Source: Neonectria sp. B-13 (Eukaryota; Ascomycota; Sordariomycetes; Hypocreales; Nectriaceae). Taken from it: a stretch of 64,000 nucleotides of DNA. Shown here piece by piece: positions 34,835 through 46,730 of this stretch (position 1 is its first letter; each line of letters starts with the position of its first letter). Under the pieces are notes generated by a model, which had not been told where the DNA came from, did not search any database, and saw only the letters and a list, made by a program, of their open reading frames with translations. Made by a program: the position numbers and the translations under genes. The stretch covers positions 1,736,001-1,800,000 of the forward strand of contig NOKP01000007.1 in the NCBI GenBank assembly GCA_002682825.1, read 5' to 3'.

Positions 34835-35879
34835 GGCGGCGGCGAGCCCAGTTTGACTGCCATCCGTGAGATCGGAAAGTATCTCCTGTTTCCTCCTCTC
34901 AACTAGCTCAACCTAGAGCGAGATTGCCTCGTGGCTCTCCTAAATTCTAGCGAGCAGACAAGACAAGAGATGGACCGCTAGAGCGCTGGTTCTAGAAGTT
35001 GCACCCGTCTAAATGCTCGTCCCATCTGGGCCTGCCTGAGCCCTGAACATGCCGGTATCGCGCACGCCGTGGAAGGCTACTAGGGCATCAATCTTGCACA
35101 GTGAAAAGTCAATGTTGAACGCAAGAGCAGCTCCTCTGAGCTCATTGGATATAGGTATTGTCGAAGGACTGGTTTTTCTGATGGAAGTCATTGTTAATAC
35201 AGACTAACTCGATCTTTAGAAACCCGAATTGGCTGGGCGAGGGATGTGACGGTCGGGTCTGACCTAGGGGTCTAGGGTAGGTCCAAGGCGTGTGTGGTTT
35301 GATGATCGAGTGGATCAGGCTCTTCGTGATAGGAGGAAAGAAGGTGGGTACGTTATGGCTCTGCCGGTTGTGACCGCCTGGTCCCAACCTGGGCTGTAAC
35401 AGTAGGGTTTTAAATAGAGGGGATGTTAACTCTGTGCTATAGGCTAAAAAATGCTGTTTAATAGCTCTATGATTAATTTAAGATATATTGGGTTCTACTA
35501 GGAATTAAAAAAACAGCTTAGCTATAGATATAATATTATCCTTTATCACACTTTACACATCTGAACTATGGTAAACAAAAGATTAATTTACGATCCAATA
35601 TGAAAACGACAAGGTGAGCCGACCGATGGCAAAAGTCGATCTCAAATCTAATTGTAGCATCCGCCTGGCAGCGAACCCAACGCAAAGAGACCTAGCTATA
35701 CTGTTTATTCTAAGTGAAAGCGACTCACTGGCCACAATTTCAACGCCAGAGCCGGTCTTCTACCGTGTACGTGTATCACAACATCTTGCTCACGCGTCAT
35801 AAAGGCCCAACGTCATATGGCCACCCTTCCTGCTAGCTAGTCAACTTCTCAGAGATTTGGACGCCGACCTGCTCGAACC
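34835..35879. other. Intergenic, AT-rich near 35400-35620
   Basis: About 1 kb between the relic and the transporter 3' end. A minus-strand ORF at 35009-35191 has protein-like composition but no family I know. The AT-rich half shows nothing. Confidence 0.4.
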
Positions 35880-38800
35880 TTAATCCTTCTTCTTCTTGCC
35901 AAATAGCCCACCTTTCTTAGGCATACGTGCAAGCCAGTAAAGCGCCAAGGCTCCGAACACGTTGGCAACTATATAAGCCAACAAGATGCCAAGATTGCGC
36001 CACCTTTCCGAGTAAGGTGCCCTGACCCCGGCAAGGTATATATTGGTATCGTCCATGGTGCAGAATTGGCAATTTGCTGTGGCATTTAGATCCTGGAGGT
36101 AGCCACCAGCGGTATCAATGTAGGCAGCCATGTATTCGCCGCAAGTCTGACCCGCCGGTGGGTCAAAGCTCAGCAACTCGTTGTCGGCACAGACGACGTT
36201 TGTGTTCGCCACCGCAGAAGAGAGCAGACCGGAAACGAAATAGGTGAATGGTGATGCGCGATACATGAAGATCCAGAAGCGAGGGAAGTCTTCTGGGCTG
36301 GCGAGAATACCGCAGAAGACCAGGCACAGCGTGAAAAAGAGGTTAAAGACATTCATTGCCACTTCAGCAGCCTCGAATCCGGCAATAATGAGGTCGGTAA
36401 AGGTCGATGCGTGAAGAAGAAAGACGAGCAGATACAAGAACACTAAGGCACCTCGTTCATTTACTTGGTCCATTGGTTCCGCGTTTCTGTAAAGCCCAAC
36501 AGGATAATACCAGCAAAGATACATGAAAACTGACATGAGGCTGTTCCATGGCAATTCCACAATGATTTGGCTGAGCATAAAGATTTTCCAGCTGTAAATC
36601 TTTGATGGACGCTCTCGTGCTTCATAGAGGGACCGCTGGGTCACGAATTGGGGCATGGTTTGTTGTGCAAGCTGACTGAATATGATGAGCATGGAGAAAA
36701 TAGAGAACTGCTGGTTTTGAAGACCCTGAATTGAGTTCGGTGCCTTGAAAAACGAGAAGCCGACGAAGAGAGCGACGGTTATGCACAGCGCTGCTTTCGA
36801 GTAGATATAAGTGGGCGTGCGCCAATACTGCTGGAAAACCCGGAATGTAACCTCCCTCAGCTGGGTAACGTAGCTGGCAGCGAATTCGCGATAGCTGGTT
36901 GGATCCTCGGAAGTACTAGGCTGAGGATTTCGCTCATCCTTGAGACGTTTCAGTTCGTCCTGAACAGACTGATATTCCGGACTGTTTCTCCAAGCGTCGT
37001 GCCAGTCAATATCAGTGCTGGAACCTGGGGCAGCACCAATCACTTGTAGCATCCATTCTGCCGGATTGGCCTCCTGGGGGCAAGGGAAGCCACCATTTTG
37101 TTCAAAGTAAGACGTCATCTTGTCCACATCGCCAAAGTAAACGGTCTTGCCACCCTTAGCGAGGAAGAGTAAGCGGTCGAATCGTTGAAAAAGCATGGCT
37201 GAAGGCTGATGGATAGTGCACAGGATAGCCTGACCACTCTTCGTCAACTTTTCAAGGAGGTCCAGAATAGCCCATGACGTCTGTGAATCCAGACCCGATG
37301 TGGGCTCATCGACAAAAAGCAACAGAGGTGGTTTTGCCACGAGCTCAATACCAATAGTAAGACGTTTGCGCTGCTCAACATTGAGGCCCTCTCCAGGGGT
37401 ACCGATAATCGCATCGGCAAACTCCTCTATATCAAGTAGCTTGATCACCTCTTCAACATAATCAAGCTTCTCCTGTCTAGGAATGTGGCCTGGCTGGCGT
37501 AAAAGTGCACTGAAGTTGAGTGCCTCTCGGACGGTGCTGGTTTGCAGATGTAGGTCCTGTTGTTGAACGTAGCCCGTTTTGCGTTGGAAGTACGCATCGC
37601 GACTGTATCCGTCCACGAACATGTCTCCGGTAATAACGCCCACAGACTTTCGATCGGCCAAAACATCCAGCAGGGTTGTTTTGCCTGCTCCTGATACGCC
37701 CATCAGGGCAGTCAAGGTGCCAGGTTTGACCCAACCATCGACATTATCCAGAATTCGCCTAGTTTCTCCCTTGATCTGGATATCGTAGCAGACGTTGTTC
37801 CAATGGAAAACTGATTTCTGCTCCTCAATGAGACCGTTACTGTTACCGCCACTGCGGTCTATCGTAATAACAGGGCCGACGCGGATGTCTTCGGGATCGT
37901 CGTTGTGGTTCTCTTTGAAAACGGCAGGCTTATGGCGACGGCGGAAAACAAGCACTTCGCCCTTAGACTTCTTTTCTGAGACAAGCTCCGCAGCTACCAA
38001 GTAGGTCATCAGGAAGAAGAACATGAAAGCGACGAGGATACCAAAGTTACGCCAGCGGTCCTCCCATTCGTAACTGAACGCTGAGCGAATGTATGCATCG
38101 CCGTTGACAAGGTCCAGACCCGCCACGGACCCAACGGCACTGCATACGCGGTTGCTGCTGCTAACATTCGCATATCCCTCAACCGCAGGATCCGGGACGA
38201 AATTGGTGCAACGGAAGTTACGGCCGTGAAACTCATTTGACATTAAAGCATCGAACGCGTACGCCAATGGGTTGATGTAGTTGATCCATTGAGACCAACC
38301 CAGCATATAGTCAATTGGGATGACGAACCCTGTAAACATGATCAATGCCAAGATCAGGATGGCTGCGGGAACCATAGCGCCCGCCAAGGATCGAGACAAT
38401 GATGCAATGGTACGGAAGATCATGGACATGTTGAGAACAGTAAGGAATGAGATGAGGAGAAAGAAGAAGAATGCTCCTGGTTCTCGGTTCAAATTCGGGA
38501 TGAAGTATAGGACCAAATTGAAGATGATTGCGTTGAGGATCTTGTTTGGTAAATCGCAGGCCATAGAAGCGAAGGCTTCAGCAGAGGGGTGGTAAAGGGC
38601 ATATCTCGCGTGTTTCTCGACGACCGGGCGTTGCGCGTAGAGGGTGTTAATCTAACAAGTTATTAGCATGGCATCACCTTGGCCAAGATTTGATTGATGT
38701 ACCTCGAGGACGCTTGAGAAACCATTCAAAAGCATAGCAAAGAAAAGGAGAGATCCACGTTGAAAGAAGCTGTCTGTCGTTTCTGGAAGGTTGTAAAACA

Positions 38801-40502
38801 CACTGGAGACAATGAGTCCCATTATGATGTTTCCAAAAAGCGAGCTGAGCGTAATGCTCGGATCGCCGACAAGACGCTTCCATCCACGCCACATGGTGAG
38901 ATCGATCTGCTGCATGTAGGATAGAGTGTAGGGAGACTTCGCTCTCTGACCCCTAGCCTGCTGTGCCTTTTTGGACGCTCGGAAAGTCTCGGCATCAGCG
39001 CCGCCCAGGGGATGGGTGTGTTTGTATTCCTCAATCTCGTCTTGCAGGGCACGGTAGTGGGCACTGGTCTTCCAAGCGTAAGCAAATTCATCGGGGATTC
39101 GAGGGGCCCGGTCCTCCCAGCCCTTGCGTACGATTCGTTCCTGCGGGCTAGTCATGGACGTAAGGAAGTCCGGTGTGGTAGCCCGTAGAGGAAACTCGAA
39201 ACCGAGGTCGATGAAATACTGTCGAGCGGTCGCCGTTGGGCCAAAAAATATCTGTCGGCCCTCATAAAGAACAAGCACCTTATCAAACAGATCGTATGCA
39301 CTTTGCGGCGCCTGGTAGATGGACACACAAGCACTGTTGTTGAACATGTCTGCTTGAAGGCGTAGGGTCCGACAGAACTCGATGGCGTTGGCGGAGTCCA
39401 GTCCTCGCGTACTGTTATCCCAGCATTGCAACGGGGCACCGGACAGGGCAGCCTCGGCGATGGTCACCCGTTTTCGTTCGCCTCCCGAAACACCGCGGAT
39501 GAAGTCGTTGCCGACACGGGTATCAACAGTATGGGAGATGCCAAACATAGCCATGACAACGTCACGTAAATGGTTGGCGTAGGTGTCTGGCTGTACGCCT
39601 TCGGGCAGGGTTCGCGGCCGACGCGCGCGGGAAGCGAAGGTTAGGGTATCGCCGACGGACAGCATGGGAAAATGTACATCAACCTCTGCGGTATAGATAG
39701 CCTCTCCACGGTGATGTGAATGCATCTCTTTGGGCGTGATTCCTATAACACACGTTAACATTGACTCGTCGATAGCTCGCCACGTGGTACCATGGCGGCG
39801 CCGCGGTACTGGAAGCATGGAAGTGCCAGACGTGCCTTGGTAGTTGAGGTAGGATGCATCATCCACCCAAATGCCATTCATTTCGCCGGCGATGGTCTTG
39901 AGGAAGGTAGAACAACCGGAGCCCGGGGGTCCGAGGACGACGAGCATCTCGCCCTTTCGCACAAGACCATCAAAATTTCGCAGAATGTCGATACGCGTCT
40001 TCCCTTGGCCAGTCGGTTTGGTAAGAAGGTTGGCGGCGCTCAGCCAGATATTGAAAACGTCTTTTTGATAGTCGGTAGACCGACCGTAGCCGTATACGTT
40101 CAGATTCTGGAAGGCGACACCAGTAGTCCGAAACGTGCCACCACTGCGGGGGACGAGGTTAACTAAGGCCTTGGCCCAGGCACGGCCAGAGAATTTGGGT
40201 GAATTGGGGTTAAGAGCCGAATCCCCAGAGGCCAAGAAGGGATTGCCGTCAAAACCAGTCGTATTCGAGTAACCGCGCGCCAGGGACTGGACTATAGAGG
40301 TTCGGCGTTCCATTTCTTCGGCTGGGTCGTCAATGCCGTCGCTATCCCCCGAGGCGACCAGCGTGTCCCTGTCTTTCTCATCGCCCGCGTCTCTGGAAAC
40401 ACCGGTCATGGATGTAGCAGCGGCGTCTCCATCTTGCCTGGCGATGACAGGAGCATCCTCGTTACCCTGACTGGCCATGGCGCCAAGAATGAGGGCGCTC
40501 AT
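35880..40502 (-). CDS. PDR-type ABC transporter (ABC-G, full length)
   Basis: Plasma-membrane efflux pump of the fungal pleiotropic drug resistance family, expected to export xenobiotics such as azoles or plant defence compounds. Exons 40502-38703 and 38651-35880 flank a 51-bp intron and give 1523 residues, the family length. The order is NBD1-TMD1-NBD2-TMD2, as in CDR1/ABC1 proteins. NBD1 has the degenerate Walker [13 protein letters not shown] typical of fungi, signature [13 protein letters not shown] and Walker B with [13 protein letters not shown]2 has canonical Walker [33 protein letters not shown] and [14 protein letters not shown]2 is followed by a lysine-rich tail [12 protein letters not shown]. 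The frame is intact, unlike its relic neighbours. Substrate is not readable from sequence. Confidence 0.96.
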
Positions 40503-42963
40503 GATGCCGTCGGTTCCTCCTGCCTTTCTCTTTTGTGTTTGACTTGTCGGAGCGGTGATATCGCAGGGGATAAGTCGGGAGGCACAGATGATCGCAATCT
40601 CATGGGAATGACAAGGGAAATAAGCGACTGTCTATGCAGCTAAATTATGAGTTGAGAGCTTAAAGATCAACAGGAAATCCAGAGTGCCTTCTGGTGGGTA
40701 ACTCAAAGGACAAGAAAGATACGCATGTAAGAGGATGTACAAATATATATCAGTCAAAGGATGCGAGCCAGGTGTCTGTTCCGAGTGTTCGTGAAGGTCC
40801 GCACTGTGTGTCGGATATTGCGGGCGCTTCACAACTCCGACAGAGTAGCCGACAGGAATATGTGCGCAATCCTTCTTACAGATCAGCTCCGCAATGGCAC
40901 AGCTGATTACGTCTTGCGCCAAGTACCAGCATACCAAGTACACTATGTTATGATGACTTGGCTGATGCTTAAATCCGCTTACGTGCGGGTTGTCGCAGTA
41001 GTGGCAGTCTGACAACTCCGACAAGCTAAGACTAGACGAATTTTTAGTTGGGAAGCCCTTGTTGCGGAGTATGGGATCGGATTGCTGCGGGAATTTCTCC
41101 TTATCAATTGAACTGGCGGAGTTTACCATCCTCATCGATCGGCAGACAGTGTCTAATAACACGTAACACGTTAGTGTGTTATGCTGTGAGTATTTTGATT
41201 ACGAAAGGGTTTTTAGAGGCGGAGTATGTGAAAACTAAGTTCAATGTTGTGGAAACACTTCTCCCGACATGTCATCACATGCATCACAACGGCATCAACT
41301 ACGCCGTGACGGTTTCTTCGCTCGAGCCCACTGAGCAGCCGGCCCCTCAACGTAAGCATCCGGCGGGTCCAGACACAAGCCGAGGTGGAAGTCAGTATCC
41401 CAGAGTTAATGTTCCCCATTCTGGTGGACCCTTAGATCTGCCCAAAAGGATTTGGAGTTAAAGGAGATAATTCTAGAGAGACAGTCTACGTTACCGGCTC
41501 TTAAACCGGTTCGTCTGTCTTCCTTCAGCATACCATTATGGAATAACATGTCAGTGAGTTCGGAAGTACTGCACACACTGTTCAAGCCTGACTACATGAC
41601 ATGTAATGGTGATTGTCCGGCTAGTTTCCCAACAGGTTAGCACTTTCAGGGATAATAAAACCTTCTGAACATCTACGTCCCGGACGGCGTAATTATCAGG
41701 CCGGAGAAGCCACACACATTTAGGCGACTCGGGATTTTCTTGGCTGAATTACTCTTCCTTTGGTCGTTTCATATGCGACCGTTCTTGCGTCTCATCTCCG
41801 TCCTCAAAGCCGCTCTTTATGTGAGCTTCAGAGGGTTCACCATAGTAAGCAGGAAGTTGAGTCTCGGTGGGTTGCCGATATCTTGATAGAAACTCGGTGG
41901 TTGATGTTAGCACAGGAAAACAGAGGCGGGTCAAATCGCAGGATTTCGTTCAGCACGAGATGGGTTCGGTGTCGAATTGCTCCGTCCTTGTCTGTCTTCT
42001 AGTACTGCTCGGGGCAGTTTTAAATCCTCCCTTACGGCGATCCAGTCTCGTGTCATGCAAGTGGCTGCTTGGTATTGGTAATGGTGGTGGAAGTGGAAAC
42101 GGGAGGACAGGGGTAAGAGAGCTTGAGGGGCCAGGCCAGCGCCACCTTATTAGTGGTGCGGGGAGCACCCACTTAGAGACATGAAAACTATCTCAGTTAT
42201 ATTCACGTTCTGACTAGTTAATGGTGCTGCGGCAGCCAAATCGGGGTTTCCCCATCAGGTATCTAAACTTTACGTGCATTGGACCGGGGATTGGCAGGGT
42301 AGGGCAGCTGTCGGGAGTGGGGCAACCTTCCAGCCGGCTCATGCGGCTGTTTATGTCACAATGCCGAGCCTGCTATGAACACAGGAGCTCTGACCTTGGC
42401 TTCCGCCATCCTGCTATGGGAATGAGGAGTGCCTCGGAGGAATGACCACGTTTTCTTCCAGAATGCATGAGCTCCCGCCATTTGATAGATACAAGTACTT
42501 GCTAGCTTACTCATACTTGCGAATGTGGATTTGTGCTTGATCCTTAAAGATTCTTGTTTCGATTTAATGTTGTAAGATTGCGCAGTGATGCTGAGGGCAC
42601 TTGATAGAAAGTTGTGCTTATTGTTCTGGTTGTTACACTTGAATTTTAATGAGCAGCATGAAGGACTTCTTGAATACTTCAATATGAGCCTGAGTCCTAA
42701 GAAGTCGCCACCATCTGGGACTTCTTTAGAGTTTGTCACGATATTCTTGTATCTTCCGAGACACATCCTGTAACCTGCCATGCGATGTTGAAGACTCGGT
42801 TTGTTAACTTTGCTGCTCTGAGGCCCAGTGGAAATGTCGCATCTCAGCACAGCTTCCGCATGTGGGAGGCAGCTTTCACAAGTTTCTCGGGAGTAGATAT
42901 GATTAAATCACCACCATTAATATATCATCGCATGACCGAAACAACTGATGTATTCAATAGACG
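40503..42963. other. Long intergenic region, no supported gene
   Basis: 2.5 kb upstream of the ABC transporter. It holds the transporter promoter. ORFs up to 176 codons on the minus strand (40632-41162, 42356-42850) begin at non-ATG codons and have no domain or codon pattern I trust. Confidence 0.45.
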
Positions 42964-43225
42964 TTGCTCCAAAGTTCTGGGGAGTGGATTCCGCCGCCAC
43001 TTGATGGAGGGTCCAGGGTAAGGTCATCCTCGTCATCGCATCCCGTAAGGTCGATGCATGTTGCGGCGACTGAGGAGTTGGACCTGCCGCCACCTGATGG
43101 AGAGTCCAGCGGCCAAAGGTCTGCCATCAAGTCATCGCGACTCTCTCCTTGCTGCATGCCGAGCCCGTAGTCAGATGATGGAGAGCCCGGCGGCAAAAGG
43201 TCCGCCGTCAAGTCATCGGGGCTTT
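42964..43225 (-). repeat. In-frame tandem repeat fragment
   Basis: On the minus strand the frame ending in TGA at about 42959-42961 contains three diverged copies of a unit reading about DDLTADLLPPGSPSS, DDLMADLWPLDSPSGGG and DDLTLDPPSSGGG. At DNA level the units share GATGACTT and GGCGG-rich parts with a period near 75 bp. No good ATG precedes the first copy and a stop lies just upstream, so it looks like the 3' end of a larger, lost ORF, possibly of a mobile element. Function is unknown. Confidence 0.45.
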
Positions 43226-43254
43226 GTTCTTGCCTATCGGAGAGCTTTGACTAC

Positions 43255-43727
43255 GGGGTGGTTATATAATCACCCCGTCGCCCTCGGATTGCACCGTCGC
43301 CCTTAGATTACAATTATAGGTTGGCTACCAGGCCAGAGTGCGTTAGCCTTTCCAGCAGCCGGCACTGGTCGCCTAGCACGTCACCGGTTAACAATGCATC
43401 ATGGTAGGCATTCGGAAAAATTACATAATACTAAAAGGGGACTATTAAACGGGATTTAGTAGTTCAACAAGCCTGAGTTACTCTATACTAAGATTGCTTT
43501 CTTATAGCTAAAAAATGAAAAACATACTACAAAAACACATATCAACTAGATAGCTTTATAAAATAGGCTAATCTAGCACTTGCATCCAACACTTCTAGAA
43601 ATAATAATCTGTTACAGAGACTAAGCATATTTTGCACAAGTTGTGATATAATATTTCGTGCTTGAAAGGTAGAAAACCAAATAAGTCGAGACCGATTTAG
43701 TTCCTGGAAACGGCAAACAGCCGATAA
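43255..43727. other. AT-rich intergenic segment
   Basis: Strongly AT-rich from about 43420 to 43690. No gene seen. Confidence 0.4.
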
Positions 43728-44200
43728 TGATCACCTACTCACACGACGTCGCCAAGTTCGTGGTCGCAGGCGCTCGACCTCCCAAATGGGACCGTGATCT
43801 TGTCGTGATCGGCAGCAAGATAACATGGGAGGGATCTATAGCGCTGGCTGAAGAAGCTTAAGGTAATTAATTGCAGTCAATCCTTTTTCCAACAGGTTGC
43901 AGTCGACAGCTGACCAACGCGCATTAATACCGGAGACACATTCACTGTCACCCACGACAGCGTGGAGAAGCTCCAGGCCGGTGAGATAACCGAACTTCCC
44001 GGCCAGGTTGCTTCCTAGCCGTATTTAACCAAGAATGGGTGCAGCAGCTGTTTCGGTGATTGGCTTCTGAGTGACTGAGGTAGTGTTTGACATCCTGAGG
44101 AAAAGGCGCTGAACAATAAGCTCCCTCGCGCCCATGTCACCACCGTCAGGGAGATGCCGGACAAGACGTGGAAGGACAAAAAGGCGAGCGGGAGTTTAAG
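43728..44200 (+). pseudogene. NmrA/isoflavone-reductase-like relic (C-terminal part)
   Basis: The first 44 codons read ITYSHDVAKFVVAGARPPKW followed by DRDLVVIGSKITWEGSIALAEEA and a stop. This is the typical C-terminal half of NmrA-like oxidoreductases (the segment after the substrate site). Downstream pieces in other frames (HDSVEKLQAGEITELP, FNQEWVQQLF and a VTTVREMPDKTW-like end) continue the same pattern. No Rossmann N-terminus is present. The gene is truncated and frameshifted. Confidence 0.58.
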
Positions 44201-45003
44201 GACCTGATATTACAATGAGAGGTGGACATGTGGGTATTTTCTACGACGACAGCTTTATACATGAGAACAATTCTGTAACTTGATGCGGTTTGGGTACGTT
44301 ATACGGTGACTAATAACGAATTTCTCCTGAGATCATGATCGTAAGCTTATCCCACATATCCGTACCTCGGGTATAGTTTCAGGCATTGTCTCCCAGAGTC
44401 GCCGCATACTTTAGATGACGTATCAGGCTATTGATTGATGCTCAACTACGGATGAATGCCGAGGTATACCTGGTGGACAAACCAAAAGCATCAATGCAGA
44501 AAGCCGAGCTGATTAATAGGATCTTAATACCAATAGAGTTTGATTTAGTGTATGCACTAACCAAAAACGCGGGCGGCGTACACATCGTCGTCTCGTAGAC
44601 GACGCATGACATGGTCGCTGGAATGCTACGCCGACGGCCCAATTATTGGCCCAACGGAGGGATTCTGATTTGTGTGCTTAAAACGTTTGCAAGGAGGTTG
44701 CCAACCGCGTTCAGTATGTACTGACGCGTTTCACGTCGCGCGAGGCGATAAGCCCGGCGCGACAGACGTCACATAAGTATAAACCGGTTTCCACATTACC
44801 GTCTTGCCCTGATGAAACACAACACAGTTCCGTGGAACTCAGTATTGGCACATTGTGTCACTCATCCCTTCTGCAAATCTACGCATCCCCATCAATCCTT
44901 ACCCCTAATCTTAACCCAAACCCTAAATTTGCTCTGTGAGCTCCTATTTGCTAGGTACATCGACATCTAACACTAAATATTTCGGATATTCCGTGCTGCA
45001 ATT
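44201..45003. other. Promoter region of the dehydrogenase
   Basis: 0.8 kb. A TATA-like TATAAAC at about 44778-44784 follows an ACGTCA element (CRE-like half-site, about 44766-44771), roughly 220 bp upstream of the ATG. CCCTAA-like tracts lie near 44897-44931. No gene is seen. Confidence 0.4.
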
Positions 45004-46122
45004 ATGGATGCCTTCCGCGGGCAATTGGAATCAATCCCCATTCCTACTACCTCATTTGCAGGCCAGACCATCATTGTCACAGGCTCGAACACCGGCCTCG
45101 GACTTGAAGCAGTACGGCATTTCGTTCGACTCGATGCGGGAAGAATCATTCTCGCAGTGAGGTCAGTAGAGAAAGGCAAGGCTGCTAAAGCCTCCATCGA
45201 GGCTTCCTCAGGTCGAAAAAGTGTCATCGAGGTATGGCAGCTAGAAATGGACAAGTACGATTCGATCAAAGCCTTCGCCTCGAGGTGCGCTTCACTGGAT
45301 AGGCTAGACGTCGTGGTGGAAAATGCTGGTGTTTTGAGGAATACTTATGAGGAGTCCGAAGGAACCGAGATTAGCATCAAAGTCAACGTCATCGGGACGT
45401 TTCTACTCGCGCTCAGCTTATTCCCAATTCTGCGGAGGTCACGAACAAAGACCGGAGAAACATCCAGGCTAGTCATTACCAGCTCTTCTGTCCATTTCAA
45501 TGTAAGCCTCTTCATCCTGTCCGCCGCACCCAGCAGGAGGCACTTATGTTCTTATCTTCAAAGCTAACGACCTGGAGGCCAAATTCCGCGAACGGCATGA
45601 GGCCTCAATCTTTGATGCCTTCAACAAGGACAAGCAGTCATATTTGGATGATAGATACAACGTGTCGAAACTGCTGGAGGTTATGCTTGTCCGTTCGATC
45701 GCTGTAGCAATGAAGCAGGGTCCCCACGCCTCAGAGCCCATTATTCTTAATAATGTCCACCCGGGCCTGTGCGAGTCAGAGCTCGACAAGGATGCCAAGG
45801 TATGATCACAGCTCTCTACGACCTTTCTATTCTATTTTCTTTTTGAATAAAATGCTTAATTAACTTGCAGGGACTCGCTAGCTACCTTCTCACATTTGCC
45901 AAGGCCGTTCTTGCACGAACGACAGAGGTTGGTGGACGTACACTCGTCCATAGTGCAGCGGCTGGAGATGAAAGTCATGGACAGTATATGAGCGAGTGCA
46001 GAGTCAAGGAGCCAAGCTCTTTTGTCAGAAGCAAGCAGGGCGTAGAGACCCAAAACCGTGTGCACAAGGAATTGATGGCTATCTTGGAGGATATTCAACC
46101 AGGAATTACAAAGAATATCTAA
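45004..46122 (+). CDS. Short-chain dehydrogenase/reductase, frame problem at first intron
   Basis: Likely oxidises or reduces an alcohol/ketone pair with NAD(P)(H). The N-terminal Rossmann loop is VTGSNTGLGLEA, followed by NAG (VVENAGVL) and the catalytic region ITSSSVHF with DDRYNVSKLLEVML, which holds the YxxxK dyad. Exon 1 is 45004-45501. Exon 2 (about 45564-45799) and exon 3 (45871-46122) join cleanly over a 71-bp intron. The first junction does not: GTAAGC at 45502 leaves phase 0, but every AG available before exon 2 demands phase 1, so canonical splicing gives an early stop. Either one base was lost near 45563 or splicing is unusual. It lies next to a Baeyer-Villiger-type monooxygenase and esterase. 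A broken duplicate of its last two exons lies at 56031-56448. Confidence 0.75.
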
Positions 46123-46421
46123 GCAAAGCTATGCATTTGCTAATAGGGATAATATGTATAGTTATGGTTATAGGCGTTTTACTACTTTTTTTTATAGACG
46201 ATCTCTTCTAGACATTGGGTACAAAGTTAGACTTCTGATCTCAAAGTCTAGGAAACGCGGGAATAACCAGCGCTCTATCAGGCCTAAGCACTAAGACAAC
46301 TACAAGGTCAACAATTGTAAGTTAGTGTATAATCAGATTGGAGTGTTAATAGCTAAGGAGCTTAAGGCTCTTTGTCTAATGTGCTAAGTGAATATGTATA
46401 TATACTAAGGGTAGATACATT
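46123..46421. other. Short intergenic segment
   Basis: AT-rich 3' flank of the dehydrogenase, with no gene. Confidence 0.35.
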
Positions 46422-46540
46422 GGATCACAGTTGGCAACAGTGATCCTGTTGATAGATCACAGTTGCAGATCGTGAGCCCGTACAAGGATCACGTTTGGAG
46501 TCATGATCCGACGCTGGGATCACGGTTGCAGTAGTGATCC
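46422..46540. repeat. Tandem array of four palindromes, ~32-bp period
   Basis: Four units begin at 46422, 46454, 46486 and 46517. Each has left arm GGATCAC (AGATCAC in unit 2) and a right arm close to GTGATCC about 10-11 bp further on. Unit 1 is almost fully symmetric over 25 bp: after the outer arms, GTTG pairs with CAAC around a central G, with only one mismatched pair. The array lies between the convergent 3' ends of the dehydrogenase and monooxygenase genes and has no coding role. Confidence 0.75.
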
Positions 46541-46730
46541 TGTTCTGATCGGTAAGAAATTTGGTGGGGCAGGATGACGTGCACAGTCCGCGTGACTGGG
46601 GGTGAGGGCCGTGACATATACTTGGTTGGGAGTTGAGGATGGAATGATACAATGCAGAGAACTGTTACATGAGATTAACCAAGTAATAGTGCTCTAAAAT
46701 GAAAGACATTTCCTTAAACGAGTAGCTCGA

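Noticed and set aside
40632..41162. 176-codon minus-strand ORF upstream of the ABC transporter
   Set aside because: Non-ATG start, no motif, lies in the expected promoter region.
42356..42850. 164-codon minus-strand ORF
   Set aside because: Low-complexity, basic and cysteine-scattered composition, non-ATG start, no domain. Looks like chance in non-coding DNA.
44890..44935. CCCTAA-like telomere-repeat tract
   Set aside because: Only a few imperfect units with variable spacing. Too degenerate to call an interstitial telomere.
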